Assembly: GCA_041392785.1 (NCBI GenBank)
Contig: JAWKLK010000001.1
Location: 558,001 to 622,000, forward strand
Direction: 5' to 3'
Length of the DNA stretch: 64,000 nt
Origin: OLB9 sp041392785
GTDB lineage: Bacteria; Bacteroidota; Bacteroidia; Chitinophagales; Saprospiraceae
The notes below the pieces were generated by a model, which made no database searches, was not told the origin of the DNA, and saw only the letters and a program-made list of their open reading frames with translations. A program made the translations under genes and the position numbers. This document shows, piece by piece, positions 8,582 to 18,033 of the stretch (the first letter of the stretch is position 1; the number at the start of each line of letters is the position of its first letter).

Positions 8582-9673
8582 TTATATTTCAAATGTCAAT
8601 TCTATTTCTGGTGATTGAGGTTTTGATTGGCAGGTCAACACAAAGCCTTTGGCAATTTCTTCATCTTCCAATGCATAACAAGCGTCCATGGTGACACTAC
8701 CTTTTGTAACTTTGGCCATGCATGTAGCGCATGCGCCACTGCTACAAGAATAAGGAGGGTCTTTGTCATCATCTTTTAAAGCTTCCAAAATAGTTGTCCC
8801 TGCTGGAATCTGTAATGAAAAAGTTTCACCTCGCAATGTAATTTTAGCCATAGAATCTAAGCCCATAATGGTTGATTTTGGTGAATTGGTATTTGCAAGA
8901 AAATACTCTTTCTTTATTTGATTCTTCTCAATATTCCTACTCTTCAGGTACACTTCTATATGGCTTATGAAATCTCCAGGCCCACAAAGGTAAAATATAG
9001 CTCTTTCAGATTTGATCGGTTGATCTTTGAAAAAATTTGACAGAGTTGTGACGTCTATTCTCCCTGTCAGACCATCCCACTTTACATCCTTTTTTCCAAA
9101 AAGTCCAAGCAGACCTTTTGCTTTATATTTGATAGGTCTACTTAAAATATAATGGACGAAAAACTGGCCTGAATACCTTGATATCAATTGTTCAAGTCGT
9201 GTTTTAAAGATAATCTGATGTTCGTTTCTGCTTCCATAAAATAAATGGCAAGTACTTTTGGGTTCATCTTCTAGGACAGTCTCAATCATGGAGATGACAG
9301 GCGTGATCCCACTTCCTGCAGCAAAAAAATAGTGTTGCCTTTTTTGGTCACTTTCAGGAATAAGACGAAATCCACCAGCAGGCACCATTGCTGAAATAGT
9401 ATCCCCTATTTTAAGCATTTTATTCATATGATTTGATACTGTACCGCCTACCACACTTTTGACAGTTACAGCTAATTGGCCACTATGTGGTGGCGTACAT
9501 ATTGAATAGGACCTTCTGTATTCTTCATTAAAAATATTAAAGGATAACGTAAGATATTGGCCTGAAAAAAATGAAAAATTCTGTTTCAAATCTGATGGAA
9601 CGTCCAGCACAAAAGTCTTTGTATCAGGAGTCTCAATGATAATATTAGAAATCTTCAGTGGAAAAAAATCCAT
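8582..9673 (-). CDS. Ferredoxin-NADP reductase-like flavoprotein with C-terminal 2Fe-2S domain (PaaE type)
   Basis: A 363-residue three-domain electron-transfer protein. It has an FAD-binding barrel with the RRSYSICTPP motif, an NAD(P)-binding domain (FFAAGSGITPVISMIE and a FYLCGPGDFI segment), and a plant-type 2Fe-2S domain with Cys310-x4-Cys315-x2-Cys318 and the distant Cys348. This order is that of PaaE, the reductase of phenylacetyl-CoA epoxidase, and related ring-hydroxylase reductases. No oxygenase subunit lies nearby, so the partner is unknown. I start it at the ATG at 9673; an upstream in-frame ATG at 9745 would add 24 Cys- and His-containing residues unlike the family and place the -7 element inside the gene. 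It is the first gene of a two-gene operon. Confidence 0.9.
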   Translation of the reverse strand: MDFFPLKISNIIIETPDTKTFVLDVPSDLKQNFSFFSGQYLTLSFNIFNEEYRRSYSICTPPHSGQLAVTVKSVVGGTVSNHMNKMLKIGDTISAMVPAGGFRLIPESDQKRQHYFFAAGSGITPVISMIETVLEDEPKSTCHLFYGSRNEHQIIFKTRLEQLISRYSGQFFVHYILSRPIKYKAKGLLGLFGKKDVKWDGLTGRIDVTTLSNFFKDQPIKSERAIFYLCGPGDFISHIEVYLKSRNIEKNQIKKEYFLANTNSPKSTIMGLDSMAKITLRGETFSLQIPAGTTILEALKDDDKDPPYSCSSGACATCMAKVTKGSVTMDACYALEDEEIAKGFVLTCQSKPQSPEIELTFEI

Positions 9674-9716
9674 ATAATGATTACATTTGCGAGAGAAATC
9701 GGATCGAATTACGATG

Positions 9717-9724
9717 CAAATATA
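9717..9724 (-). promoter_or_regulatory. -7 element (TATATTTG) for the reductase/methyltransferase operon
   Basis: Minus-strand TAnnTTTG match ending 43 bases before the ATG at 9673, in the divergent region shared with the glycosyltransferase gene. Confidence 0.5.
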
Positions 9725-9798
9725 TTTATTTTCGATGATAATCATGTCTTTGCACAGTTATTGTGTCCTAAATTCCAGTATTAATTGAAAATTGATGT

Positions 9799-10521
9799 AT
9801 GCAAAATTTAAAAAAATTATCAGTCGTAGTTCCGGCTTATAATGAAGGAAAAACAATCCACATTATTTTGGAAAAATTGTCTCAGGTAAAATTGGACGGC
9901 AATTTAGGTATGGAAATTATAGTAGTCAATGATTGTTCAAAAGACAACACTGAAGAAGCAGTCCACAAATTCAAGAGCTTGCATCCAGATGTGGAATTGT
10001 CCTACCAAAAGCATGATAGAAACAAAGGCAAAGGTGCAGCACTACATACAGGTATCAAAGCTGCCACCGGAGATTGCATTATTATACAAGATGCAGATTT
10101 GGAATACAATCCAGCGGAGTTTAACTATTTGCTTAGGCCTATGCTAGATGGATTTGCAGATGTAGTTTATGGCTCTAGATTTATGGGAGGAAATCCACAC
10201 AGAATACTATTTTTTTGGCATAGTATAGGTAATAAAATTCTTACTTTTATCTCTAATGCTTTCACAAATCTGAATTTGACTGACATGGAGACATGCTATA
10301 AATTATGGAAAGCAGATATTATAAAAAATATTGATTTGGTTGAAAATAGATTTGGTTTTGAACCTGAAGTCACTGCTAAGGTATCCAGAATTCCTGGAAT
10401 AAGAATTTATGAAGTAGGCATTTCCTATTATGGTCGCACCTACGCAGAAGGAAAAAAAATCAATTGGAAAGATGGGTTCAGGGCTATCTATTGTATCATT
10501 AAGTATAATATATTCAGATAA
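9799..10521 (+). CDS. Family 2 glycosyltransferase (dolichyl-phosphate sugar transferase-like)
   Basis: A cytoplasmic or membrane-associated GT-A fold transferase of 240 residues. It shows the nucleotide-binding opening VVPAYNEGKTI (residues 10-20), VVNDCSKDNT, the KGKGAALHTGI loop, and the metal-binding DAD at 98-100 in QDADLEYNP. This combination is typical of the DPM1/DPG-like group, which moves mannose or glucose from GDP/UDP-sugar to polyprenyl phosphate. There is no C-terminal membrane domain, so it corresponds to the short soluble form. It stands alone, divergent from the reductase operon, with no polysaccharide cluster around it, so the end product is unknown. Confidence 0.9.
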   Translation: MQNLKKLSVVVPAYNEGKTIHIILEKLSQVKLDGNLGMEIIVVNDCSKDNTEEAVHKFKSLHPDVELSYQKHDRNKGKGAALHTGIKAATGDCIIIQDADLEYNPAEFNYLLRPMLDGFADVVYGSRFMGGNPHRILFFWHSIGNKILTFISNAFTNLNLTDMETCYKLWKADIIKNIDLVENRFGFEPEVTAKVSRIPGIRIYEVGISYYGRTYAEGKKINWKDGFRAIYCIIKYNIFR

Positions 10522-10590
10522 AGTATATCAAAATGAAAAGTAAACTTCTATAATTTTTGTGCGTTATTCCTTTGTCATTCAATAAGTAGT

Positions 10591-11868
10591 ATGTCAAATC
10601 AACTCATCAGAAGGCTGTTGATCCTTGGTGGTTTATCTATCATTGGCATCCTATTTATCCAATCTTATTGGTTATTGAAAACATGGGATATCAAAGACAA
10701 AGAATTCGATCAATCTGTGAATATTGTCTTACGAAATGTGGCAAACAGGATGGCCACATTCAATAAAAATATACTGCCAAAAACTGGTGTTATACAAAGG
10801 AAATCTTCCAACTATTATGCGGTAAATATTAACACAAAGATAGATGCCGGCATATTAGAACAGTATTTATTGCAGGAAATGTATAAGCAAGGTTTGACAT
10901 TGGATTTTGAATATGCAGTGTACGATTGTTCCACTGATGAACTCGTCTACGGCAACTATTGTAGTGAGAGCAAATCTATAACCGATATAGATGATATCAA
11001 AAGAAATAAAAAACTTCCAAAGTTTAATGACTTGATTTATTACTTTGTAGTAAAGTTTCCAAATAAAGAGAGTTTTCTGTTGGCAAATTTAAATATGACC
11101 ATCACCTTATCACTGCTATCCGTCATTGCAACCATTTTTTTTATCTATAGTATGTATGTCATTCTCGAGCAAAAGAGATTATCAGAGTTGCAAAGAGATT
11201 TTATCAATAACATGACACATGAATTTAAAACACCTATATCTTCTATAAAAATCGCATCAGATTTTCTTGCCAATGATCCTAGACTGAGAGATGATGTTCG
11301 CCTTGCTAAATATGCACAAATCATCAAAGATCAAAATCAGAGACTGAATGATCAGGTAGAAAAAGTACTAAATATAGCTAGAGTTGAAAAAAATAGTATA
11401 GAAATTAAAAAAGAAATAATTTCTGTAAATCAAACGTTAAGAAAAATTGTTGCTAATGAATCACTGAAACTGAAAGCAGATCATATCGAATATATACCGA
11501 TAGAAAGTGATGTAAAAATACAAGCGGATGCTTTGCATTTCGTCAATATTGTCTCAAATCTTATAGACAATGCTGTAAAATATAGTAAAAATGAGCCAAA
11601 AGTGCAGCTAATTTGCGATTATTTTGATGAAGGCATCGTTATAAAGATTATAGATGAGGGAATAGGCATAGATAAGGAGCAACAGAAGAAATTGTTTGAC
11701 AAGTTTTATAGAGTCTCTACTGGAGATGTACACAATGTCAAAGGATTCGGACTAGGGCTTTATTATGTCAAAAATATTTGCTCGGCACATGGATGGCAGA
11801 TAGATGTACATTCACAGTTAGGAGAGGGATCAACGTTTACCATAAAAATACCAAAAATAGTCAAATAG
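10591..11868 (+). CDS. Sensor histidine kinase (RprX-like two-component sensor)
   Basis: A 425-residue membrane sensor. A transmembrane helix at about residues 8-29, a periplasmic loop of ~140 residues and a second helix at ~168-192 lead to the kinase core. The phospho-acceptor is His210 in NMTHEFKTP. The ATPase domain shows the N box (SNLIDNAVKYSK), the DEGIGID segment, and GFGLGLYYVK. The periplasmic domain contains two Cys residues (Cys113 and Cys124), which might form a disulfide; I recognise no ligand domain. The response-regulator gene follows after a single base. Topology and pairing match the RprX/RprY systems of Bacteroidota, but orthology is not established here. Confidence 0.93.
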   Translation: MSNQLIRRLLILGGLSIIGILFIQSYWLLKTWDIKDKEFDQSVNIVLRNVANRMATFNKNILPKTGVIQRKSSNYYAVNINTKIDAGILEQYLLQEMYKQGLTLDFEYAVYDCSTDELVYGNYCSESKSITDIDDIKRNKKLPKFNDLIYYFVVKFPNKESFLLANLNMTITLSLLSVIATIFFIYSMYVILEQKRLSELQRDFINNMTHEFKTPISSIKIASDFLANDPRLRDDVRLAKYAQIIKDQNQRLNDQVEKVLNIARVEKNSIEIKKEIISVNQTLRKIVANESLKLKADHIEYIPIESDVKIQADALHFVNIVSNLIDNAVKYSKNEPKVQLICDYFDEGIVIKIIDEGIGIDKEQQKKLFDKFYRVSTGDVHNVKGFGLGLYYVKNICSAHGWQIDVHSQLGEGSTFTIKIPKIVK

Positions 11869-11869
11869 T

Positions 11870-12562
11870 ATGTCAGAGAAATCAAAAATTTTGTATGTCG
11901 AAGATGATGAAACATTGAGCTTTGTAACCAAAGACAACCTTGAGTTGCACGGATATGAAGTTATTCACTGTATGGATGGGGAATCAGCTGTGGAGACTTT
12001 TTATAAAAGCAATGATTTTGATCTCTGCATATTGGATGTCATGCTTCCTAAAATGGATGGGTTTGCAGTAGCCGAAAAAATAAGAAATGCTGACCCCAAT
12101 ATTCCTGTGCTTTTTCTCACTGCCAAGTCCATGAAAGAAGATAGAATTCATGGCTTAAAGATTGGAGCTGATGACTATATCACGAAACCATTCAGTATTG
12201 AAGAGCTTATCTTGAAAATAGAGGTATTTTTGCGTCGTAAATATGTGACTGTTGCGGTAAATGATGTTTTTCGAATAGGTGAATATGAATTTGACTACAG
12301 AAACCTCACATTGACCATTAAAGACAGCAGTAGAAACCTCACGCAAAAAGAGGCTGATCTATTAAAAATGTTACTGGATCACAAAAACAATGTACTTAAA
12401 CGTTCAGTAATTCTTGAAAAATTATGGGGAGAAGATGATTATTTTCTTGGCAGAAGTATGGATGTGTTCATCAGTCGATTACGAAAATATTTAGCTGATG
12501 ACCCAAGGATCAAACTTGACAATATCCACGGTGTGGGATTTAAACTGATTGTGGGAGTGTAA
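11870..12562 (+). CDS. OmpR/PhoB-family response regulator (RprY-like)
   Basis: A 230-residue DNA-binding regulator. The receiver domain has the acidic pocket (EDDE at 11-14), the phospho-acceptor Asp56 in ILDVMLPKMDG, and the conserved Lys in LTAKS followed by GADDYITKPFS. The C-terminal winged-helix domain (about 130-230) contains NLTQKEADLL and the SRLRKYLADD recognition region. The start is the ATG one base after the sensor-kinase stop, so the two are translated from one message and form a cognate pair. Target genes cannot be told from sequence; the genes immediately around it are housekeeping. Confidence 0.95.
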   Translation: MSEKSKILYVEDDETLSFVTKDNLELHGYEVIHCMDGESAVETFYKSNDFDLCILDVMLPKMDGFAVAEKIRNADPNIPVLFLTAKSMKEDRIHGLKIGADDYITKPFSIEELILKIEVFLRRKYVTVAVNDVFRIGEYEFDYRNLTLTIKDSSRNLTQKEADLLKMLLDHKNNVLKRSVILEKLWGEDDYFLGRSMDVFISRLRKYLADDPRIKLDNIHGVGFKLIVGV

Positions 12563-12729
12563 ATCAAGTATTCTGAACTCTTGTGAGATTTAGGTTTTCA
12601 ATTCATTCGTTTTCAATGATTGACTGGTACTATTCATATTGAAATTTGCTTCTACTTTTATTTAAAAATTGCATTATTACTTTACCGACCATTCCTTGAT
12701 ATATTGAAAAATATTATGAAAAAATGTTA

Positions 12730-12737
12730 TATATTTG
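12730..12737 (+). promoter_or_regulatory. -7 element (TATATTTG) for parC
   Basis: TAnnTTTG match 16 bases before the parC ATG. A TTG 23 bases upstream could be the -33 element. The transcript leader would be only about 10 bases. Confidence 0.6.
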
Positions 12738-12753
12738 CACTTAATTTGTGCTA

Positions 12754-15411
12754 ATGGAAGATAAAAATAATCTCAATTCAGCTTCGGATGATCTATTGAC
12801 ACTCAATGGAATGTACAAGGAATACTTTCTTGATTATGCTTCCTATGTCATACTTGAAAGGGCTGTTCCTGACATTGATGATGGCCTGAAACCTGTACAA
12901 CGTCGTATCTTACATGCGATGAAAGAAATGGATGATGGTAGATATCACAAAGTAGCTAACATCATTGGACAAACCATGCAATATCACCCACATGGTGATG
13001 CGGCCATTGGCGATGCTCTTGTCAATATGGGCCAAAAAGATCTTTTGATAGATTGTCAGGGTAACTGGGGAGATGTTCGGACAGGTGACTCTGCCGCAGC
13101 TCCAAGATACATTGAAGCTAGATTGACAAAATTTGCATTAGAAGTCTTGTTCAATCCTCAGACTACGGAATGGCAGCTGACTTATGACGGCCGTAAAAAA
13201 GAACCTGTCACTCTGCCTGTCAAGTTTCCTTTGGTATTATCACAAGGAGTGGAAGGGATTGCTGTAGGACTATCCACTAAGATTCTTCCACACAATTTCA
13301 TCGAACTCATTAAAGCATCTATTAAAATACTTCAAAACAAAAAAGTAGAAATTTATCCTGATTTTCAGACTGGAGGCATGATAGATGTCAGCGATTATCA
13401 AGAAGGTGGTCGTGGTGGTAGAGTTAAAATTAGGGCTAAAATAAAACAAGTCGATAAAACTACGCTCAACATTGTGGAATTACCATTCGGAGTGACTACC
13501 AATAGTATGATAGAATCCATCTTAAAAGCTAATGATAAAGGGCAGATAAAGATTAAAAAAGTACATGACAATACTGCGAAAGATGTAGAAATTCAGCTAG
13601 AACTCATGCCCGGTGTTTCACCTGATGTAACCATAGATGCACTATACGCATTTACAGATTGTGAAATTTCCTATTCCCCAAATGCATGTGTTATTGTAGA
13701 CAATAAACCTATGTTCCTTACTGTTTCGGAAATATTGCGTATCTCCACTATGCAAACAAAGGAATTACTTCGACGCGAACTTGAAATAAAGAAGAGTGAA
13801 CTAGAAGAGAAATGGCACCATGCAAGTTTAGAAAAAATCTTCATTGAAAAGCGTATATATCGCGATATAGAGGAAGCTGAAAGTTGGGATGCTGCAATTG
13901 CTATCATAGATGAAGGACTGAAAAAATATGTTTCTTCGCCATCTTTTCCTGCTAAACCATCAGAAAATAAGATTCAATTACTTAGAGATGTCACTGAGGA
14001 TGACATCATCAGATTGACTGAGATCAAAATTAAGCGCATCTCCAAGTACAATACTTTCAAGGCAGATGAAATGATGGCTAATATCCTCTCTGAATTAGAG
14101 CAGGTAAAACACGATCTAGAGCATTTGACTGATTTTGCAATCCACTATTTTGAAAAATTATTGGATAAATATGGAAAAGGCAAGGAAAGAAGAACAGAAA
14201 TTAAGGGATTTGAAACCATTGAAATCAAAGAGGTTGTTGCCAATAATGCCAAACTTTATGTAGACAGGAAGGAAGGATTTATTGGTATGGGCATAAAAAA
14301 AGATGAATTTGTATGCGATTGTTCAGACATTGCTGACATAATAGTCTTTACAAGAGAGGGAAAATTTAAAGTAGTCAAAATTGAGGATAAAGTCTTCGTA
14401 GGTAAAGATATTATCCATTGTGATGTGTGGTTAAAAACTGATGATCGTACCACTTACAATATGATTTACTTAGATGGTGCATCTGGTAGGGCTTACGCCA
14501 AAAGATTTAATGTCACCGCCATCACAAGAGATAAAGAATATGATCTGACCAAAGGTGGAAAGGGATCTAAAATTCTGTATTTTGCAACATACCCTAATGG
14601 CGAAGCTGAGATCGTAAATATACAGTTGAGCCAGGCTTCTACCGCAAAGAAAAAAAGTCTAGACTTCGATTTTGCAGAACTAGGTATCAAAGGAAGAGCA
14701 TCTCAAGGAAATATTGTAACCAAATATCCTGTCAAGAAAGTCAGTTTGGTTTCTGTAGGAAAGTCATCGCTAGGTGCCATGAAAATATATATGGACGAAG
14801 TCAGTGGAAAATTGAATCAAGAAGGTAGAGGAAAATATCTTGGCGCTTTTGATACTGGGTGCACTATATTTTCCATTTTCAAGGACGGAAAATATGAAGT
14901 CAATCAACTTGACCTCAATAAAAAAGTGGATGTAGAGACTGTACTAGAAATTGGTAGATTGACAGAAAACACGGCTATTTCTGCAGTATATTATGATGGA
15001 GAAAAAGGCAATACGATGGTTAAGCGTTTCAAAATTGAGACAAGCACTTTAGATCAGAAATTTAGTTTTATTCCTGAGACAAACGGTACCAAACTATATT
15101 TTGCAACAAAGAAAGAACCGTGTACAGTGCAATATATATATAAGTCAGGAAGCGAGAAAATCGAAAAAGAAGTTGACCTTATTGATTTCATAGACGTAAA
15201 AGGATGGAAAGCTCTTGGGAATAAATTGGTAGATGGTAAGTTATTATCTGTCAAACAAATTAATAGTGTTATTGAAGATGATAGTGCAGATATAGAATCG
15301 GCTAAAGTGGATGAAGCCCCAACTTCCAAAAACACAAAAGACCCAGATGATTCACTTCAAAAAAATGATGACAAATATAAACCAGGAGATACAATAGAGT
15401 TGGACTTTTAA
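12754..15411 (+). CDS. parC: DNA topoisomerase IV subunit A (GyrA/ParC family)
   Basis: DNA-cleaving subunit of a type IIA topoisomerase; decatenates or supercoils DNA with a ParE/GyrB partner. The 885-residue product has the winged-helix CAP region with the active-site Tyr (about residue 119, in AAAPRYIEA), the preceding HPHGDAAIGDA loop, the tower and coiled-coil region, and a C-terminal beta-pinwheel from about residue 500. The acidic tail (DDSADIES to the C-terminus) and absence of a clear GyrA-box support ParC over GyrA. I start at the ATG at 12754; a GTG six bases earlier is also in frame. The usual parE partner is not adjacent. The next gene starts 9 bases downstream. Confidence 0.9.
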   Translation: MEDKNNLNSASDDLLTLNGMYKEYFLDYASYVILERAVPDIDDGLKPVQRRILHAMKEMDDGRYHKVANIIGQTMQYHPHGDAAIGDALVNMGQKDLLIDCQGNWGDVRTGDSAAAPRYIEARLTKFALEVLFNPQTTEWQLTYDGRKKEPVTLPVKFPLVLSQGVEGIAVGLSTKILPHNFIELIKASIKILQNKKVEIYPDFQTGGMIDVSDYQEGGRGGRVKIRAKIKQVDKTTLNIVELPFGVTTNSMIESILKANDKGQIKIKKVHDNTAKDVEIQLELMPGVSPDVTIDALYAFTDCEISYSPNACVIVDNKPMFLTVSEILRISTMQTKELLRRELEIKKSELEEKWHHASLEKIFIEKRIYRDIEEAESWDAAIAIIDEGLKKYVSSPSFPAKPSENKIQLLRDVTEDDIIRLTEIKIKRISKYNTFKADEMMANILSELEQVKHDLEHLTDFAIHYFEKLLDKYGKGKERRTEIKGFETIEIKEVVANNAKLYVDRKEGFIGMGIKKDEFVCDCSDIADIIVFTREGKFKVVKIEDKVFVGKDIIHCDVWLKTDDRTTYNMIYLDGASGRAYAKRFNVTAITRDKEYDLTKGGKGSKILYFATYPNGEAEIVNIQLSQASTAKKKSLDFDFAELGIKGRASQGNIVTKYPVKKVSLVSVGKSSLGAMKIYMDEVSGKLNQEGRGKYLGAFDTGCTIFSIFKDGKYEVNQLDLNKKVDVETVLEIGRLTENTAISAVYYDGEKGNTMVKRFKIETSTLDQKFSFIPETNGTKLYFATKKEPCTVQYIYKSGSEKIEKEVDLIDFIDVKGWKALGNKLVDGKLLSVKQINSVIEDDSADIESAKVDEAPTSKNTKDPDDSLQKNDDKYKPGDTIELDF

Positions 15412-15420
15412 TATTTTACA

Positions 15421-15909
15421 ATGTCTTTGATTAAAGAAGTTTCATATTTTTTTCAAGAGGTTGAACTACCTGTAATAGTTTCAGATGAATACTTGAGTAC
15501 GTTCGAGACTGAAAATCCTCCACTTCCTATAGAGTTTATTGATGCCATCCTTACATGGGAAAAAGATGTAGATGAATTCACAGAATATGTGTCATGTTTT
15601 CGATTGCCGGACACTGGTAAGTATATTGGTTTGGTGTATTGGCGCGGTAAGCTGTATACCTATGATTTCTTTTTAGCTACATTGGATTTAAATGGAAAAC
15701 TCATCTCATGCAAATCTATAGGAGGTACGCACATAGACCCAAATGGTACAGTGACGCGATCCATTGCATCCATTGAAGAGGATTTGACCATCAAGATTAT
15801 GATAGGTCAAAGCAAGGATGGTGTCCAATATTCAGCGAATCAAAGTAAATCCTACTTCCTCGAAATACTTGAAAATGGGGAGATTACCATGCCTATGGAA
15901 GACGAGTAA
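15421..15909 (+). CDS. Unknown conserved-looking protein, coupled to parC
   Basis: A 162-residue protein I do not recognise. It has no signal peptide or membrane segment, is acidic overall, and contains an aromatic-rich central stretch (YIGLVYWRGKLYTYDFF) followed by a possible beta-rich half with an IGGTHIDPNGTVTRS segment. It begins 9 bases after the parC stop and codon use looks like its neighbours, so it is almost certainly a real, co-transcribed gene. The pattern would suit a small beta-sheet protein, but I assign no function. Confidence 0.75.
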   Translation: MSLIKEVSYFFQEVELPVIVSDEYLSTFETENPPLPIEFIDAILTWEKDVDEFTEYVSCFRLPDTGKYIGLVYWRGKLYTYDFFLATLDLNGKLISCKSIGGTHIDPNGTVTRSIASIEEDLTIKIMIGQSKDGVQYSANQSKSYFLEILENGEITMPMEDE

Positions 15910-15914
15910 TTGGG

Positions 15915-15922
15915 TATTTTTG
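15915..15922 (+). promoter_or_regulatory. Possible -7 element (TATTTTTG) for the POT transporter
   Basis: TAnnTTTG match just after the preceding stop, leaving a 113-base distance to the ATG at 16036. Weaker than the others because of that distance. Confidence 0.35.
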
Positions 15923-16035
15923 CATAAGGTTTACAATATTTTAACAAAGCACAGAAAATATTTCCATAAAAAAAATTGCCGAAATCCCTTTAAGATAAAT
16001 AAAAAACATATTTTTATCGGCAAATTTAAATTTTT

Positions 16036-17751
16036 ATGAATACACAATCAGCCACACAAGGGCATCCTAGAGGATTATACCTTTTATTTTTTACAGAGAT
16101 GTGGGAGCGTTTCAGCTACTATGGAATGCGCGCTATCTTCATCCTATTCATGACTAAGGCATTGCTGATGTCCACCGATGAGGCATCCATTATTTATGGA
16201 AGCTATACCGGATTAGTCTATTTGACTCCTTTATTGGGTGGATATCTCGCAGACAGGTATTGGGGCAATAGGAAAAGTATCTTTTTAGGTGGTATTATAA
16301 TGGCTATTGGTCAGTTTTTAATGTTTCTAAGTGGGACTTTTTATGATGAAAAGGCATTTGCAATTACCCTTATGTGGTCAGGCCTAACAATGCTGATTGT
16401 GGGCAATGGATTTTTTAAACCCAATATTTCCACAATGGTAGGTCAGCTATATACCAAAGATGATAGTCGTGTAGATGGTGCCTTCACAATATTTTACATG
16501 GGTATCAATTTAGGTGCTTTCTTTTCTCCTTTGATTTGTGGAGGACTCGGAGATACTGGAAACCCAGCGGACTTCAAATGGGGATTTCTAGCGGCTTGTA
16601 TCGGAATGATCATCAGTGTCATTTCCTTTGAATTTTTAAAAAATAAACATTTAAGTGGACCTGATAATGAAGCTATAGGAATGCAAGTCAAGAAAACTGA
16701 CTTGAAAGTAATCGGAATGGTGTTAGGAAGTACTGCTTTTGTATTCTTCCTAATGAATTTCAAACAAATTTTTAATACGGATTTTGACATTACATTTTAT
16801 CTTATTGTCCTAGCATTCATTCTTTCACCATTGGCTATTATAGGTGATAAATCTATCACTCCGATTGAAAGAGACAGGATCATGGTGATTTTTATTTTGG
16901 CATTTTTTGTGATCTTTTTCTGGAGTGCGTTTGAGCAAGCTGGTGCATCATTGACAGTTTTTGCAGATGCCAATGTCGATAGGAACATCCCTATTGCTAT
17001 CAATAAATACATTATAATATTGGTACTCGCAGCAGTAGGATACTATTTATCTAAATTTTTCGAATGGTTTTTTATTTGGAAAAAGAATACCCACCTTATT
17101 ATTTCAGGCGTAATACTTGCATTGCTAATAGTATTATCTTTTACAGGTCATATCAGTAGCTTCTCTCAAGATGTGATTCCCGCCAGTTGGTTTCAATCTG
17201 TAAACCCATTGGTTATTGTGATTTTTGCGCCGATCATGTCATGGATTTGGACAAAAATGGGTACTAACCAACCATCATCCCCGACAAAAATGGCTATCGG
17301 TTTATTATTGGTAGCATTAGGTTATGTAGTGATCGCTTTTGGGGTAAAAGGTGTAGATACAACAACTAAGGTAAGTTTGATGTGGCTTGTATCTCTCTAC
17401 TTCATACATACCATCGGCGAATTATGCTTATCACCGATAGGCCTTTCAATGGTATCAAAATTGGCCCCTCTAAGATTTTCTTCATTACTCATGGGAACTT
17501 GGTTTTTAGCAAACGCATTAGCAAATAAATTTGCTGGAACTTTAAGTAGTCTCTTACCAGGTAATGTAGGTGGAGGACATGGCGGCGCTGCAGCTGATCC
17601 CACAGCACACGTGACAAAATATTTTCTTGGATATGAAATCAATACTTTGTATGATTTTTTCATAGTTTTCATAGTAATGGCTGGATTGGCATCCTTGATT
17701 TTATTTGGATTATCCAAAACCCTCCAGAAAAAAATGCATGGAATCAATTAA
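16036..17751 (+). CDS. Proton-dependent oligopeptide transporter (POT/PTR2 family)
   Basis: An inner-membrane proton symporter for di- and tripeptides. The 571-residue product has 12-14 hydrophobic helices. It opens with the family's FTEMWERFSYYGMRAIF segment, which contains the ExxERFxYY proton-coupling motif. The second signature GGYLADRYWGNRK and the FFKPNISTMVG stretch follow, then FTIFYMGINLGAFFSPL, another PTR2 signature. The C-terminal HTIGELCLSPIGLSM segment is also typical. A Gly-rich loop (about residues 514-522) sits between the last helices. It is a single-gene unit, followed by a long inverted repeat that probably ends transcription. Confidence 0.96.
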   Translation: MNTQSATQGHPRGLYLLFFTEMWERFSYYGMRAIFILFMTKALLMSTDEASIIYGSYTGLVYLTPLLGGYLADRYWGNRKSIFLGGIIMAIGQFLMFLSGTFYDEKAFAITLMWSGLTMLIVGNGFFKPNISTMVGQLYTKDDSRVDGAFTIFYMGINLGAFFSPLICGGLGDTGNPADFKWGFLAACIGMIISVISFEFLKNKHLSGPDNEAIGMQVKKTDLKVIGMVLGSTAFVFFLMNFKQIFNTDFDITFYLIVLAFILSPLAIIGDKSITPIERDRIMVIFILAFFVIFFWSAFEQAGASLTVFADANVDRNIPIAINKYIIILVLAAVGYYLSKFFEWFFIWKKNTHLIISGVILALLIVLSFTGHISSFSQDVIPASWFQSVNPLVIVIFAPIMSWIWTKMGTNQPSSPTKMAIGLLLVALGYVVIAFGVKGVDTTTKVSLMWLVSLYFIHTIGELCLSPIGLSMVSKLAPLRFSSLLMGTWFLANALANKFAGTLSSLLPGNVGGGHGGAAADPTAHVTKYFLGYEINTLYDFFIVFIVMAGLASLILFGLSKTLQKKMHGIN

Positions 17752-17809
17752 ATAATAAATTGATTTTTCAGTGTAAAGTAAATATGCTCTTTGCATTGAA
17801 AAATTAATA

Positions 17810-17884
17810 CAAATGAAAGTTTAAAACTTTATTCATCGCTATGCTTGACATAGTGTTTTAAAGTTTTGAACTTTTTTTCATTTG
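17810..17884. terminator. Long imperfect inverted repeat between convergent genes (likely bidirectional terminator)
   Basis: Left arm from 17810 and right arm to 17884 pair over most of their ~35 bases. CAAATGAAA pairs with TTTCATTTG, GTTTAAAACTTT pairs with AAAGTTTTGAAC with one mismatch, and CTATG pairs with CATAG around a CTTGA loop. The right arm carries a run of T on the plus strand. It sits between a plus-strand gene ending at 17751 and a minus-strand gene ending at 18034. The arm length is unusual for a simple terminator. Confidence 0.6.
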
Positions 17885-18033
17885 CTTAAAAAGTCAAACC
17901 AAAATAAATGCCTATAAATCTTGTATGAAGGTTTATCTTGCATTAAATCTGACTAATATTCTACATGCCAACTTGGGTTATTTAAAAAGGTCATTTTCAA
18001 AACATCAATTCCCTAAAAATGACAATTTTTCGA

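Noticed and set aside
15976..16023. Inverted repeat TTGCCGA/TCGGCAA in the leader of the POT transporter, considered as a riboswitch or attenuator
   Set aside because: Only seven pairs with a 34-base AT-rich loop and no further helices; too weak to claim.
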